A DNA stretch of 64,000 bases from an uncultured Odoribacter sp. (GTDB lineage: Bacteria > Bacteroidota > Bacteroidia > Bacteroidales > Marinifilaceae), in assembly GCA_944321165.1 (NCBI GenBank), contig CALUKE010000004.1:1-64000 (forward strand), given 5' to 3'. The notes beneath the pieces are model-generated. The model ran no database searches and had not been told where the DNA came from. It saw only the letters and a program-made list of their open reading frames with translations. This document shows, piece after piece, positions 35,336-45,252 of the stretch (position 1 is the stretch's first letter; each line of letters begins with the position of its first letter). Both the position numbers and the translations under genes were made by a program.

Positions 35336-38300
35336 ATGAAAGAAAAAATATTTTTGTTTTTAACAGGCCTGGGGCTATGCCTGGGGCATTTCACTCCTGC
35401 CTGGGGGGAAGAGCCTGTTTGCTGGGCAGATTCCGTACTCCAGCGAATGAGTTTGGAAGAAAAGATCGGTCAGCTGTTTATGATTGCAGCCTATAGCAAT
35501 CAAACCGAAAATTATGAAAACGAACTAGAAAAACAGATCCGCCAATACCGGGTTGGCGGATTGATTTTTTTCCAGGGAGAACCGATGAAACAGGTACAGC
35601 TCACCAACCGTTATCAAAATTCCTCTTCCTGTCCTTTACTGATCGGTATGGATGCGGAACACGGCGTTGGCTGGCGTTTAAAAACAGCCATGGAATTTCC
35701 CAAAATGCTGACTGCAGGAGCCGTACAAAACGACAGTTTAATATATGCCTTGGGGGCAACCATTGCCGAACATTGTCAGGAATTAGGCGTTCACGTCAAT
35801 TTTGCTCCGGTGGTAGACATCAACAGCAATCCGCTGAATCCCATCATCGGCTTGCGTTCGTTCGGCGAAGATCCGGAAGAAGTTACCCAAAAAGCCCTAC
35901 TGTATGCCTATGGTTCACTCAGCCGGGGGGTACTTCCGGTAATCAAACATTTTCCCGGTCACGGTGATACCGAAAGCGACTCGCATCACACTTTGCCAAT
36001 GATCCGCCACTCCCGACAACGCCTCGATTCCATCGAACTATATCCTTACCGTTGCCTGATCGAAGCCGATATTCCGGCGGTCATGATTTCCCACCTGGCT
36101 GTCCACGCCTTGGACTCGACCGATACACCGGCCTCTCTTTCACCGACAATTATTCAAGGTTTGTTACGCCAGGAACTCGGTTTTAAAGGCCTGTGCTTCA
36201 CCGATGCCATGAACATGAAAGGAGTCACCCAAAATACTCCGACCGGAGAAGCCGAACTCAAGGCATTATTGGCTGGCAATGACATTCTTCTGTTTCCTGC
36301 CGATCTGGGGAAAGCGGTACAAGCCATAAAAAAAGCCGTTGTCGAAGGAGTCATCGATGAAAAAACAATCGACGAAAAATGTCGGAAAATATTAGCAGTC
36401 AAACAAAAATACGTTCTTCCGAACATTCATCCGTCCGAAGCGACGGGTCTTTGGTCGCGCATCAATACCCCGGCCAATATGGCTCTGAAACAAGAATTGT
36501 ATCGGGCAGCCATCACCCTGATAAAAAATACCGATTCACTGCTTCCACTCAAACGCCTGGATACCCTGCGCATAGCCAGCCTGAATTTCGGAGCCGCTGC
36601 TGTCAACTCTTTTCAGACAACCCTGGAACACTATGCACCAATTACCCATTTCACGACAGGAGCCCAACTTTCAAACGAAGAAATCCAGCACTGGCAGAAA
36701 AAACTGCAACCATTCAACTGCATCATTATTTACAACAGCCGTGCCAATAACACTGCTGCCAAAAATTTCGGCTATTCCTCCTCTTTGGCTACCCTACTCC
36801 AGCATCTACCCGGGAAACGTATCATTCTCTGTCATCCCGGAATTCCATACGGCCTAACTCCCTACACGGAGCTTCCCGGAGATGCCCTATTGCTCTCTTA
36901 CGAGAATCACCTGTTCGCCCAACAATACGCCGCGCAGGCCATTTTCGGCGGCAACGCCATTAATGGCCGCCTGCCGGTAAGCATCAGTCCGACCTACCCG
37001 GTCGGAGCCGGTATCCGAACCCCCAAAACCCGTTTAGGCTATGTTACTCCGGAAATGTGTGGTCTGGATTCTAAACGCCTGAATGCCATCGACTCCATCT
37101 GTCAGGCAGCCATCAAAGCACAAGCCACTCCAGGCTGTCAGGTTTTAATCGCCAAGGATGGCAACATTCTGTACAACAAAGCGTTCGGGCATCATACCTA
37201 TAAGAAAAAGACCGCAAACAAAACTACCGACATATACGACCTGGCTTCCGTTACCAAAATTGCAGCCACCCTTCCGGCCATCATAAAACTATACGATTCC
37301 CAACAACTCTCTTTAAGCGCTCCTTTATCCGATTATTATTCACCTTTAAAGGATACCGACAAAAAAGACATCACAGTGGAAGAAATCTTGTGCCACCATT
37401 CAGGCCTGAAACCATCTTTGGCTTTATTTCAGAACGCCATCGACCCACAATCACTCCCCGGACCGATGTTAACCACCAGACGTACAGCATACAATACCAC
37501 CCGCTTGAAAGAACGCCTTTATGCCAATCTCAATTATCAATTCAAAGACAGTACACTCTCCAATACCCCGAAAAAAGATTACAAATTTTTAGAGCCGGGA
37601 CTCTACATATTTCCATCCTATCAGGATTCCATCCTAAAACAAATTCTCCAATCCCCCTTGAATACTCCCAAAAAATACGCCTATAGCGATCTCGGTTTTA
37701 TTCTGCTGAAATTTGCAGTCGAAGAGATTACCGCTATCCCTTTTGACCAATATTGCCAACAGACATTTTATCAGCAGTTAGGTATGTCACACACTGATTT
37801 TTCGGCTCACCAACGCCTGAATAAATCAAGAATCATACCTTCCAGTATCGATCAGCTCTATCGAAAAACTGAGCTTTCCGGCTATGTCCACGACCCGACA
37901 GCAGCCCTACTCGGTGGTGTGGCCGGACATGCCGGTTTGTTCTCAACCGCAGAAGACCTGGCTAAAATCATGCAATTATATCTCAATGAAGGAGAATATG
38001 GTGGAGAATACTATTTTTCCCCAGAAAGTATTCGATTGTTCTGTCGCAAAAATGATCTATTCCCTCAGAACCGACGAGCATTAGGCTTCGACAAGCCCGA
38101 ACCGGATCCAAAGAAAAAAAGCCCCGTCAGCCACTACCTGCCTCTATCAAGCTACGGACATACCGGATTTACCGGCATTATGGCCTGGTGCGATCCGGAG
38201 AACCAACTGCTATACCTGTTTCTGTCCAACCGGACATATCCGAATGAATTCAATAACAAATTATCTCAGCTGGACGTACGAACTAAGATTCAGGATATTA

Positions 38301-38341
38301 TTTACCAAACATTGGAAGAAAGTAAAAAAGAAGGCAAATAA
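35336..38341 (+). CDS. Fusion of NagZ-like GH3 N-acetylglucosaminidase and beta-lactamase-family serine hydrolase
   Basis: A 1001-aa exported protein (signal peptide to about Gly24). Residues about 30-370 are a GH3 domain with the NagZ signature KHFPGHGDTESDSHH (204-218), whose Asp-His dyad marks N-acetylglucosaminidases, and the nucleophile segment CFTDAMNMKG. A GH3 sandwich remnant follows (about 385-575). From about 590 there is a penicillin-binding/beta-lactamase fold with SVTK (Ser638, Lys641), YSD at 783-785 in place of YSN/YAN, and HTG at 942-944. It probably cuts muropeptides in the periplasm: sugar removal by one half, peptide or ester cleavage by the other. The substrate of the second half is unknown. 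Confidence 0.9.
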   Translation: MKEKIFLFLTGLGLCLGHFTPAWGEEPVCWADSVLQRMSLEEKIGQLFMIAAYSNQTENYENELEKQIRQYRVGGLIFFQGEPMKQVQLTNRYQNSSSCPLLIGMDAEHGVGWRLKTAMEFPKMLTAGAVQNDSLIYALGATIAEHCQELGVHVNFAPVVDINSNPLNPIIGLRSFGEDPEEVTQKALLYAYGSLSRGVLPVIKHFPGHGDTESDSHHTLPMIRHSRQRLDSIELYPYRCLIEADIPAVMISHLAVHALDSTDTPASLSPTIIQGLLRQELGFKGLCFTDAMNMKGVTQNTPTGEAELKALLAGNDILLFPADLGKAVQAIKKAVVEGVIDEKTIDEKCRKILAVKQKYVLPNIHPSEATGLWSRINTPANMALKQELYRAAITLIKNTDSLLPLKRLDTLRIASLNFGAAAVNSFQTTLEHYAPITHFTTGAQLSNEEIQHWQKKLQPFNCIIIYNSRANNTAAKNFGYSSSLATLLQHLPGKRIILCHPGIPYGLTPYTELPGDALLLSYENHLFAQQYAAQAIFGGNAINGRLPVSISPTYPVGAGIRTPKTRLGYVTPEMCGLDSKRLNAIDSICQAAIKAQATPGCQVLIAKDGNILYNKAFGHHTYKKKTANKTTDIYDLASVTKIAATLPAIIKLYDSQQLSLSAPLSDYYSPLKDTDKKDITVEEILCHHSGLKPSLALFQNAIDPQSLPGPMLTTRRTAYNTTRLKERLYANLNYQFKDSTLSNTPKKDYKFLEPGLYIFPSYQDSILKQILQSPLNTPKKYAYSDLGFILLKFAVEEITAIPFDQYCQQTFYQQLGMSHTDFSAHQRLNKSRIIPSSIDQLYRKTELSGYVHDPTAALLGGVAGHAGLFSTAEDLAKIMQLYLNEGEYGGEYYFSPESIRLFCRKNDLFPQNRRALGFDKPEPDPKKKSPVSHYLPLSSYGHTGFTGIMAWCDPENQLLYLFLSNRTYPNEFNNKLSQLDVRTKIQDIIYQTLEESKKEGK

Positions 38342-38361
38342 TTACGGAAAAAATTCTGAAT

Positions 38362-38376
38362 TTAGAATCATTCTAA
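38362..38376. promoter_or_regulatory. Fur/PerR-like 7-1-7 palindrome upstream of frdCAB
   Basis: TTAGAATCATTCTAA is a perfect 7-1-7 inverted repeat and differs from the PerR/Fur-type consensus TTATAATnATTATAA at one base per half-site. It lies about 35 nt upstream of the -7 box TACTTTTG (38411-38418) and 89 nt before the frdC start. Confidence 0.45.
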
Positions 38377-38410
38377 TGAATTAAAATGAAGTAATGTCAG
38401 ATAAAAAGGA

Positions 38411-38418
38411 TACTTTTG
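38411..38418 (+). promoter_or_regulatory. -7 box of the frdCAB operon
   Basis: TACTTTTG fits TAnnTTTG, 47 nt before the frdC ATG. The -33 position has no good TTTG. Confidence 0.5.
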
Positions 38419-38464
38419 CGAAGTTAAGGGAATTAAAACCAGTTATTAATAAATAAAACAAATT

Positions 38465-39157
38465 ATGAGTAATTTTTTGACCTCTTCGATCGGTAAAAAA
38501 GTCATTATGAGTTTATCAGGACTTTTTCTGATTATGTTTCTTTGCGTCCACCTGGCGCTAAACTTACTGTTAATTTTTGATAACAGCGGGGCATTATTCA
38601 ATCAAGGTGCTCATTTTATGGCAACGAACCCGATTATCAAAATCGTAGAACCCATCCTTGCCATCGGGTTTATCATTCACATTATCTGGGCTTCAGTCCT
38701 GACCCTTCAGAACCAGAAAGCCCGGCCAGTGAAATATGCCCTGAGAAACCAGAGTAAAAATGCGACATGGGCATCCCGCAACATGTACATTCTGGGAGCA
38801 ATGGTGCTGATCTTCTTGGTAATCCACCTTTACAATTTCTGGTGGAATATCAAATTCCCTTCCTTGGGAACTCCTCTGGCAGCCATCACAGTTGGCGGAG
38901 TAGAAATGGAAGACACCTATACGTTGGTATCCGGACTGTTCAAATCCAGCATTGTTTACTGCCTGATTTACATCCTGGGAGGCGTATTGGTAGGTCTGCA
39001 CATCACTCACGGTTTTTGGTCAGCTTTCCAAACCATCGGTTTCTCTAATGATATCTGGAGAAAACGGCTGGAATGCTTAGCCTATTTCTTTGCAGTAGTT
39101 TTCGCTGTCGGTTTCAGTATTATTCCGCTGTATTTCATTGCAGGTCTGGGCAACTAA
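38465..39157 (+). CDS. frdC: Fumarate reductase/succinate dehydrogenase cytochrome b subunit
   Basis: A 230-aa membrane protein with five hydrophobic spans and His residues placed for heme binding (FLCVHLALNLLLIF, IIHIIWAS, FLVIHLYNFWW, VGLHITHGFWSAF). This pattern is that of the Wolinella/Bacillus-type diheme cytochrome b. It anchors FrdAB to the inner membrane and takes electrons from menaquinol. It is the first gene of an frdC-frdA-frdB operon, the usual order in Bacteroidota, where the complex serves anaerobic fumarate respiration and succinate formation. Confidence 0.94.
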   Translation: MSNFLTSSIGKKVIMSLSGLFLIMFLCVHLALNLLLIFDNSGALFNQGAHFMATNPIIKIVEPILAIGFIIHIIWASVLTLQNQKARPVKYALRNQSKNATWASRNMYILGAMVLIFLVIHLYNFWWNIKFPSLGTPLAAITVGGVEMEDTYTLVSGLFKSSIVYCLIYILGGVLVGLHITHGFWSAFQTIGFSNDIWRKRLECLAYFFAVVFAVGFSIIPLYFIAGLGN

Positions 39158-39232
39158 AACCAAGCTAAATTGTAGTTAAAAACCACAACTGCAATTTAAA
39201 ATCAGAAATGTCAAAATTAAAATTAATTTACT

Positions 39233-41173
39233 ATGTCAGTATTAGATGCTAAAATACCTGCCGGACCTCTGAAAGACAAGTGGTCAAACCACAAAGCACA
39301 TATCGGTGTTGTCAGCCCGGCAAACAAAAAGAAACTGGATGTAATCATTGTCGGTACCGGATTGGCCGGAGGTTCTGCAGCAGCCAGCCTGGCAGAATTG
39401 GGCTACAACGTAACCGCTTTCTGTTATCAGGATTCTCCCCGTCGGGCACACTCCATTGCTGCCCAGGGTGGTATCAATGCCGCAAAAAACTATCCAAACG
39501 ACAACGACTCTGTATTCCGTCTGTTTTATGAAACCATTAAAGGAGGAGACTATCGTGCCCGCGAAGCCAATGTATATCGTTTGGCAGAAGTAAGTAATTC
39601 CATCATCGACCAATGTGTTGCTCAGGGAGTACCTTTTGCTCGGGAATACGGCGGTTTGCTGGCCAACCGTTCTTTTGGTGGGGCATTGGTAAGCCGTACG
39701 TTCTATGCCCGGGGACAAACCGGTCAGCAATTGTTGTTGGGTGCCTACGGAGCCATGAACCGTCAGATCCACGCCGGAAAAGTTAAAATGTACAACCGCC
39801 ACGAGGTACTCGATGTCGTAATCATCGACGGCAAAGCACGTGGAGTAATTGCAAGGGATCTCGTTACCGGAAAAATCGAACGTTTTGGGGCACATGCAGT
39901 AGTATTGGCTACCGGTGGTTACGGTAACGTATTCTTCCTGTCTACCAATGCCATGGGATGCAACGGTAGTGCTGCCTGGCAGGCTTATAAACGCGGAGCC
40001 ATGTTTGGAAATCCCTGTTTCGTTCAGATCCACCCGACTTGCATCCCGGTACATGGAGATCAGCAAAGCAAGCTGACATTGATGTCGGAATCCCTGCGTA
40101 ACGACGGACGTGTATGGGTACCTAAAAAAATCGAAGATGCCAAGGCATTGCAGGCCGGAACCAAAACAGCCAACGATATTCCGGATGAAGACCGGGATTT
40201 CTACCTGGAACGCCGTTATCCGGCTTTCGGAAACCTGGTGCCGCGTGACGTTGCCTCTCGGGCTGCCAAAGAAAGATGCGACGCAGGATTCGGAGTAAAC
40301 AATACCGGTAAGGCTGTATTCCTCGACTTCAAATATGCTATCGAACAGTTGGGCCGTGAAACCATCGAAAAACGTTATGGAAACCTCTTCCAGATGTATG
40401 AAAAAATCACTGCAGTAGATCCTTACAAAAACCCGATGATGATCTATCCGGCGATCCACTATTCCATGGGAGGTTTATGGGTTGACTATAACCTGATGAC
40501 AACAATCCCGGGTCTGTATGCTATCGGCGAATGCAATTTCTCCGATCACGGAGCAAACCGCTTGGGGGCCTCTGCCCTGATGCAAGGACTGGCTGACGGA
40601 TATTTCATCCTGCCGTATACCATCGGAGACTACCTGTCCAAAGAGATTCAAACTCCGAAAATCAATACGAATACGAAAGAGTTCGACGAAGCAGAAAAAC
40701 ATGTAACCGACCGTCTGCGTCGCCTGTATGACATCAAAGGAACCAAATCACCGGATCATTTCCACAAAGAATTAGGACACATCATGTGGGAATATATCGG
40801 TATGGCTCGCGATGCGGCAGGATTGAAAAAAGCAATCGAACTGATTGCCGCCCTGAAAAAAGAGTTCTACAAAGACCTGCGGATTACCGGAGAATTCACA
40901 GCCATGAACAATGAGTTGGAAAAAGCCGCACGTGTTGCCGACTTTATCGAACTTGCCGATTTGATGGCTCACGATGCGCTGAACCGGAATGAGTCATGCG
41001 GAGGACACCTGCGTGTAGAATCCATGACTGAAGAAGGAGAAGCCAAACGAGATGATGAACACTATCGATATGTTTCCGTATGGGAATACAAAGGAGAAGA
41101 CAAAGCTCCCGAACTTCACAAGGAAGATTTAGTGTTTGAAAACATTCAACTTACTCAACGTTCTTATAAATAA
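39233..41173 (+). CDS. frdA: Fumarate reductase flavoprotein subunit
   Basis: A 646-aa FAD-binding subunit. It shows the dinucleotide fold ([24 protein letters not shown]), the flavin-attachment region [18 protein letters not shown], the substrate loop [15 protein letters not shown], the active-site segment [21 protein letters not shown], and [20 protein letters not shown]. It reduces fumarate to succinate at the cytoplasmic face. It starts 76 nt after frdC and is followed by frdB. Confidence 0.97.
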   Translation: MSVLDAKIPAGPLKDKWSNHKAHIGVVSPANKKKLDVIIVGTGLAGGSAAASLAELGYNVTAFCYQDSPRRAHSIAAQGGINAAKNYPNDNDSVFRLFYETIKGGDYRAREANVYRLAEVSNSIIDQCVAQGVPFAREYGGLLANRSFGGALVSRTFYARGQTGQQLLLGAYGAMNRQIHAGKVKMYNRHEVLDVVIIDGKARGVIARDLVTGKIERFGAHAVVLATGGYGNVFFLSTNAMGCNGSAAWQAYKRGAMFGNPCFVQIHPTCIPVHGDQQSKLTLMSESLRNDGRVWVPKKIEDAKALQAGTKTANDIPDEDRDFYLERRYPAFGNLVPRDVASRAAKERCDAGFGVNNTGKAVFLDFKYAIEQLGRETIEKRYGNLFQMYEKITAVDPYKNPMMIYPAIHYSMGGLWVDYNLMTTIPGLYAIGECNFSDHGANRLGASALMQGLADGYFILPYTIGDYLSKEIQTPKINTNTKEFDEAEKHVTDRLRRLYDIKGTKSPDHFHKELGHIMWEYIGMARDAAGLKKAIELIAALKKEFYKDLRITGEFTAMNNELEKAARVADFIELADLMAHDALNRNESCGGHLRVESMTEEGEAKRDDEHYRYVSVWEYKGEDKAPELHKEDLVFENIQLTQRSYK

Positions 41174-41239
41174 AATAATTTACGATGCCCCATCCCCGGT
41201 TGCCGACCGCAGGAATGGACATCAAAAATCGATTTAGTT

Positions 41240-42001
41240 ATGGCAGATAAAATATTAAAAGAACTGACACTGAAGATCTGGCGACAAAAAGACGCTAAAT
41301 CCAAAGGCGAGTTTAAAACATATAAAGTTCACAATATTTCTACCGGTACTTCATTTCTCGAAATGTTAGACATTCTGAATGAGCAACTGGTGGAACAAAA
41401 CGAAGAACCGGTAGCATTCGATCACGATTGCCGGGAAGGTATTTGCGGTACCTGCAGCCTATTCATCGACGGCCGTGCCCACGGACCAGACGACGATGTA
41501 ACGACCTGCCAGCTTCACATGCGCCGTTTTCAGGACGGAGCAACCATTACGATCGAACCCTGGCGGTGCGGAGCTTTCCCTGTAATCAAAGACCTGATCG
41601 TTGATCGTAAAGCCTATGATAAAATCTTACAGGCAGGAGGTTATGTTTCTGTCAGCACCGGAGGTGTTCCCGACGCAAATGCAATTCCTATTCCCAACGA
41701 CAAGGCAGAAGAAGCCATGGACGCAGCCGCTTGTATCGGTTGCGGAGCTTGTGCGGCAACTTGTAAAAACTCTTCAGCCATGTTGTTCGTAGCTGCCAAA
41801 GTTTCTCAATTGGCCCTGTTGCCTCAGGGAAAAATTGAAGCAGCCCGCCGGGCCAAAGCCATGGTGGCCAAAATGGACGAACTCGGATTCGGAAACTGTA
41901 CAAATACCGGAGCATGCGAGATGGAATGTCCCAAAAGTATTTCCATTGCACACATCGCCCGCCTGAACCGGGAGTTCCTGAAAGCAAAATTAAAAGACTA
42001 A
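41240..42001 (+). CDS. frdB: Fumarate reductase iron-sulfur subunit
   Basis: A 253-aa protein with the [2Fe-2S] ligands in [15 protein letters not shown] and two further clusters from [13 protein letters not shown] and [14 protein letters not shown]. It passes electrons from the heme subunit to FrdA. The gap to frdA is 66 nt. A strong terminator follows 18 nt after the stop. Confidence 0.96.
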   Translation: MADKILKELTLKIWRQKDAKSKGEFKTYKVHNISTGTSFLEMLDILNEQLVEQNEEPVAFDHDCREGICGTCSLFIDGRAHGPDDDVTTCQLHMRRFQDGATITIEPWRCGAFPVIKDLIVDRKAYDKILQAGGYVSVSTGGVPDANAIPIPNDKAEEAMDAAACIGCGACAATCKNSSAMLFVAAKVSQLALLPQGKIEAARRAKAMVAKMDELGFGNCTNTGACEMECPKSISIAHIARLNREFLKAKLKD

Positions 42002-42018
42002 TATTTGCAACAAATCGG

Positions 42019-42050
42019 AAGAGGCTGACCCCGACGGTCAGCCTCTTTTG
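42019..42050 (+). terminator. Terminator of frdCAB
   Basis: Perfect 12-bp stem AAGAGGCTGACC / GGTCAGCCTCTT with loop CCGAC, followed by TT. The next gene starts just downstream. Confidence 0.85.
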
Positions 42051-42062
42051 CAAAATCAGGAT

Positions 42063-42854
42063 ATGGAATTATTTTATCGTGAAAAAGGCAAGCGTTCACT
42101 ACCTCCCCTCATACTTCTGCACGGACTCTGGGGAGCCTCCGACAATTGGCTGCCGGTAGCAGATTTATTGTCCGAACATTTTCACGTTCTTCTACCAGAT
42201 TTCCGAAACCATGGACACTCCCCTCATGCCCCGGAACATCATTACAAAATATTGAGCCAGGACATCGAAACCTGGATAACACAACAACACCTGAATACAA
42301 AACCCTTTCTGGTGGGTCATTCAATGGGAGGCAAAACCCTCATGTATTTATTATTGAAAAAACCGGAAATCGCCCGACGGGCTGCCATCATCGACATCTG
42401 TCCCCGCAGTTATCTTCCCCAAGACAACGATCTTCACCAAATCCTCCTGGAATATCTAAGCCGATTTCCACTGCATTCCTACTCCCGACGCGAGGAAATA
42501 CACCAAGCCATCCTGGCCGATCTTTCCGACCCAACCCTTTGCCAGATTCTTTTCAAAAATATCCGTAAATCCCCCTCCGGATTTACCTGGAAAATCAATG
42601 TCGAAGCCATCCGTTCGCATCTAAATGAACTTTTAGACTGGCCACTCCATACCCCCACCCCCTATCCATGGCCTATTCTTTTCATCAAAGGAGAATTATC
42701 CGGATACCTGACCCAGGAAGATCTTCCCCGAATCCACAGCTATTTCCCGAAAGCCCAACTCATAATCATCCAGGGGGCCAGCCATTCCGTGCATACAGAT
42801 GCCCCAAAAACACTGGCCAACACCCTAAGCACCTTTTTTCTCTCCCAAGTATAA
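42063..42854 (+). CDS. Alpha/beta hydrolase (YbfF-like esterase)
   Basis: The start at ATG 42063 (MELFYREKG) is chosen; the frame opens five codons earlier only with TTG inside the frd terminator tail. The 263-aa protein has the oxyanion-hole strand LILLHGLWGASDNW, the nucleophile elbow VGHSMGGKT and a catalytic His in IIQGASHSVHTDAP. Relatives are cytosolic acyl or thioester esterases with broad substrate range. It lies 12 nt past the frd terminator, so low read-through or a hidden promoter must drive it. Confidence 0.87.
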   Translation: MELFYREKGKRSLPPLILLHGLWGASDNWLPVADLLSEHFHVLLPDFRNHGHSPHAPEHHYKILSQDIETWITQQHLNTKPFLVGHSMGGKTLMYLLLKKPEIARRAAIIDICPRSYLPQDNDLHQILLEYLSRFPLHSYSRREEIHQAILADLSDPTLCQILFKNIRKSPSGFTWKINVEAIRSHLNELLDWPLHTPTPYPWPILFIKGELSGYLTQEDLPRIHSYFPKAQLIIIQGASHSVHTDAPKTLANTLSTFFLSQV

Positions 42855-42912
42855 ATACGGACCCCACTCAAAATAATCTCTCATTTTCCCCCATAGCACA
42901 CCAATTAAATTA

Positions 42913-42920
42913 TATCTTTG
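42913..42920 (+). promoter_or_regulatory. -7 box of manA
   Basis: TATCTTTG matches the consensus. It supports the ATG at 42948 as the true manA start, because an earlier TTG at 42918 would lie inside the promoter. Confidence 0.55.
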
Positions 42921-42947
42921 CAACAGACAATTTTATATCCAAAAATT

Positions 42948-43922
42948 ATGCTATATCCTCTTAAATTCAAACCCATTCTCAAACAAACCATTTGGGGAGG
43001 GGACCGGTTGGCCTATAAAAGCGAAGACCCGCAAATCACAGAATCCATAGGCGAAAGCTGGGAAATTTCAGGTGTACAAGACAACATATCCATCGTCTCC
43101 GAAGGTATCCTGGAAGGGAATTCACTGCAAGAACTGATCGAAGTTTACATGGGAGATCTGGTCGGTGACAAAATTTATGAAAAATTTGGTATCGAATTTC
43201 CACTGCTGATCAAATATATTGATGCCAGAGATAATCTTTCCATTCAAGTTCATCCGGATGATGCAACAGCCAAGACCCGTCACAACGCGTACGGCAAAAC
43301 CGAAATGTGGTATATGGTCGACGCCAGTCCAAATGCAGAACTGATCTTGGGTTTTAATAAAGACTCGGACAAATCGGAATATCTTTCCGCCTTGTACAAC
43401 CATACTTTACCGACTTTACTGAATACCGAACAAGTGAAAAAGGGTGACTGTTTCTTTATACCCGCCGGAACAGTACATGCCATCTGTAAGGGATGTTACA
43501 TCGCAGAGATACAACAAACTTCTGATATCACCTATCGTATTTACGATTACGATCGCCGGGATAAAAATGGCAATCTACGGGAATTACATACCGAATTAGC
43601 CACCGATGTCATCCATTTCAATAAACAGAAAGATCACAGCATCCACTGTCCTTCCCATGAAAATCATACGGAAAAATTGGTCAGTTGCCAGTATTTCACC
43701 ACCAATCATCTGAAATTCAACCGGGAAATCGAAAAAGATTATATAGACTTGGACTCTTTTGTCATCTACATGTGTCTGAACGGTCAATTCACCCTCGTGT
43801 ATGATGTCGACAAAAGTATAACGGTCCACCCGGGAGAAACCGTCCTGATTCCGGCCGTATTGAAAAATCTGTTTCTGATTCCAGAACAAGAAGCCGAATT
43901 GTTAGAAATATACATCCAATAA
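42948..43922 (+). CDS. manA: Class I mannose-6-phosphate isomerase
   Basis: A 324-aa metalloenzyme from ATG 42948 (MLYPLKFKPILKQTIWGG). Zinc-site motifs are ESWEISG-like near the start, IQVHPDDATAKTRHNAYGKTEMWYM and FFIPAGTVHAICKGCYIAEIQQ. It interconverts mannose 6-phosphate and fructose 6-phosphate, linking mannose use with GDP-mannose/fucose supply. It is monocistronic and shares a bidirectional terminator with the convergent barrel gene. Confidence 0.92.
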   Translation: MLYPLKFKPILKQTIWGGDRLAYKSEDPQITESIGESWEISGVQDNISIVSEGILEGNSLQELIEVYMGDLVGDKIYEKFGIEFPLLIKYIDARDNLSIQVHPDDATAKTRHNAYGKTEMWYMVDASPNAELILGFNKDSDKSEYLSALYNHTLPTLLNTEQVKKGDCFFIPAGTVHAICKGCYIAEIQQTSDITYRIYDYDRRDKNGNLRELHTELATDVIHFNKQKDHSIHCPSHENHTEKLVSCQYFTTNHLKFNREIEKDYIDLDSFVIYMCLNGQFTLVYDVDKSITVHPGETVLIPAVLKNLFLIPEQEAELLEIYIQ

Positions 43923-43946
43923 AAACTGGCGAAATCATATAAAAAG

Positions 43947-43982
43947 AAGACCTGTCTTCGATAGATGTCGGACAGGTCTTCC
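43947..43982. terminator. Bidirectional terminator between manA and the barrel gene
   Basis: Perfect 11-bp stem GAAGACCTGTC / GACAGGTCTTC with a 14-nt loop. On the minus strand a T-rich tract follows. Confidence 0.8.
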
Positions 43983-43984
43983 TA

Positions 43985-44617
43985 TTAAAAATAAATATTA
44001 AACGCAATACTTGCCCCCAAATTCAAACCGAGATTAAAATCTCTTTCTACCCTTTTATTATCATCGCTTTCCTTGGTTATTTCAGCCTGATAACTCAGAT
44101 CTCCGGCATTGAATCTTAAACCGATGCAATCTGTCGGCCTGAATTCAAAACTCAACAAAGACAATCCCACATACAAAGAAGAAAGATCCTTTTCTTCAAC
44201 TTCATTTTTAGCTACCTCCTGTTTATATTTACCAACTCCGGCCCCCAAATAAAAAGACGGAACAAAATAAAATTTATCGCTCAGAGAAACATAATAACTG
44301 ACTTTCGGCTGAAAAAGGAACAATCCCTTTTTATTAAACAGCTGGTCATCACCGTCAGATCGGCCATTCGGCTCCTTTTCCAGCGAATATCCGAGTCCCA
44401 GTCCTACCGACAAACCGTCACAAACAAAATAATGAAACTCCGGCATAATCGAAAAACTACGGTCTCCCTTCGTTACAACAGAAGTTCCGTCCAATTTATT
44501 TTTAGTACTTTTCGAATTTAAAGAAAAAGAACCGGAAACCATCATATCCCCTTTTTCCTGTGCATACAAAGAAGAAGCAAAAACAAATAAGAATAAAAAA
44601 ATCAATAACTTTTTCAT
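43985..44617 (-). CDS. Small outer membrane beta-barrel protein (OmpW/OMP_b-brl type)
   Basis: A 210-aa protein with a signal peptide (LLIFLFLFVFASSLYAQE) and eight or so amphipathic strands rich in Gly, Phe and Tyr (FHYFVCDGLSVGLGLGYSLEKEP, SDKFYFVPSFYLGAGVGKY), ending in the typical barrel C-terminus NLGASIAFNIYF. Function is unknown. A minus-strand TATATTTG box (44652-44645) lies 28 nt upstream. Confidence 0.8.
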   Translation of the reverse strand: MKKLLIFLFLFVFASSLYAQEKGDMMVSGSFSLNSKSTKNKLDGTSVVTKGDRSFSIMPEFHYFVCDGLSVGLGLGYSLEKEPNGRSDGDDQLFNKKGLFLFQPKVSYYVSLSDKFYFVPSFYLGAGVGKYKQEVAKNEVEEKDLSSLYVGLSLLSFEFRPTDCIGLRFNAGDLSYQAEITKESDDNKRVERDFNLGLNLGASIAFNIYF

Positions 44618-44711
44618 ATTTTCTACTTTTTAAATTACTAAATACAAATATAAACCTTTCACATCATGATTCATAAAATTTATCCTCTTTTAAATTTTGA
44701 CGCATATTCAT

Positions 44712-44748
44712 AAAATAAAAATATCCGGCTGAATAAACTTCAACCGGA
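44712..44748 (-). terminator. Terminator of pyrBI
   Basis: A 10-bp stem on the minus strand (TCCGGTTGAA / TTCAGCCGGA, one G-U pair) with a 5-nt loop, followed by a T-rich tract. It lies 24 nt after the pyrI stop. Confidence 0.75.
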
Positions 44749-44771
44749 CACTTCCCATTCCTTGTGATGGA

Positions 44772-45227
44772 TTAATTCATTTCCATATGTTCCTGATCAG
44801 TCAGTTTTTCACAATAATGACATTTCAGAACAATCGGAGAATCGTTGACAACCGTAAACTTCGTTCTTACCTTTTCGTGATTGGTGATACATTTGGGATT
44901 CATACATTTTACAATGCCTTCCACTCTTTCCGGAACATTGACTTTCTTTTTTTCAACCACATCGTAATCCCGAATGATATTAATTTTAGCAGAAGGAGCC
45001 ACCAAAGCCAGTTTATTTACCTCATCATCTTCCAGAAACTTATCCCAGATTTTAATGATGGCTTTTTTCCCCAGCTTACTGCTTTTCAGATTCGTACCGA
45101 AAGTCATCGAATTTTCCATGTTACTGATACCCAAAACATTGATCACATCGAATAATTTATCTGCCGGAATATGATCGATCACGGTTCCATTTTCTATAGC
45201 GCTTACTTGTAATTCTTTCTTTGCCAT
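44772..45227 (-). CDS. pyrI: Aspartate carbamoyltransferase regulatory chain
   Basis: The start at ATG 45227 (MAKKELQVSAIENG) is chosen; another ATG lies four codons earlier. The 151-aa protein has the allosteric nucleotide-binding domain (ENGTVIDHIPADKLFDVINVLG) and the zinc domain with Cys ligands in CMNPKCIT and CHYCEKL. It binds CTP/ATP and controls the PyrB catalytic trimer. It lies 25 nt downstream of pyrB on the same strand. Confidence 0.94.
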   Translation of the reverse strand: MAKKELQVSAIENGTVIDHIPADKLFDVINVLGISNMENSMTFGTNLKSSKLGKKAIIKIWDKFLEDDEVNKLALVAPSAKINIIRDYDVVEKKKVNVPERVEGIVKCMNPKCITNHEKVRTKFTVVNDSPIVLKCHYCEKLTDQEHMEMN

Positions 45228-45252
45228 AACAAATTTCATTTAAAATTCAAAA

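Noticed and set aside
39284..40459. 391-residue open frame antisense to frdA
   Set aside because: It is the mirror of a highly conserved coding gene with strong codon bias; such long antisense frames are common there.
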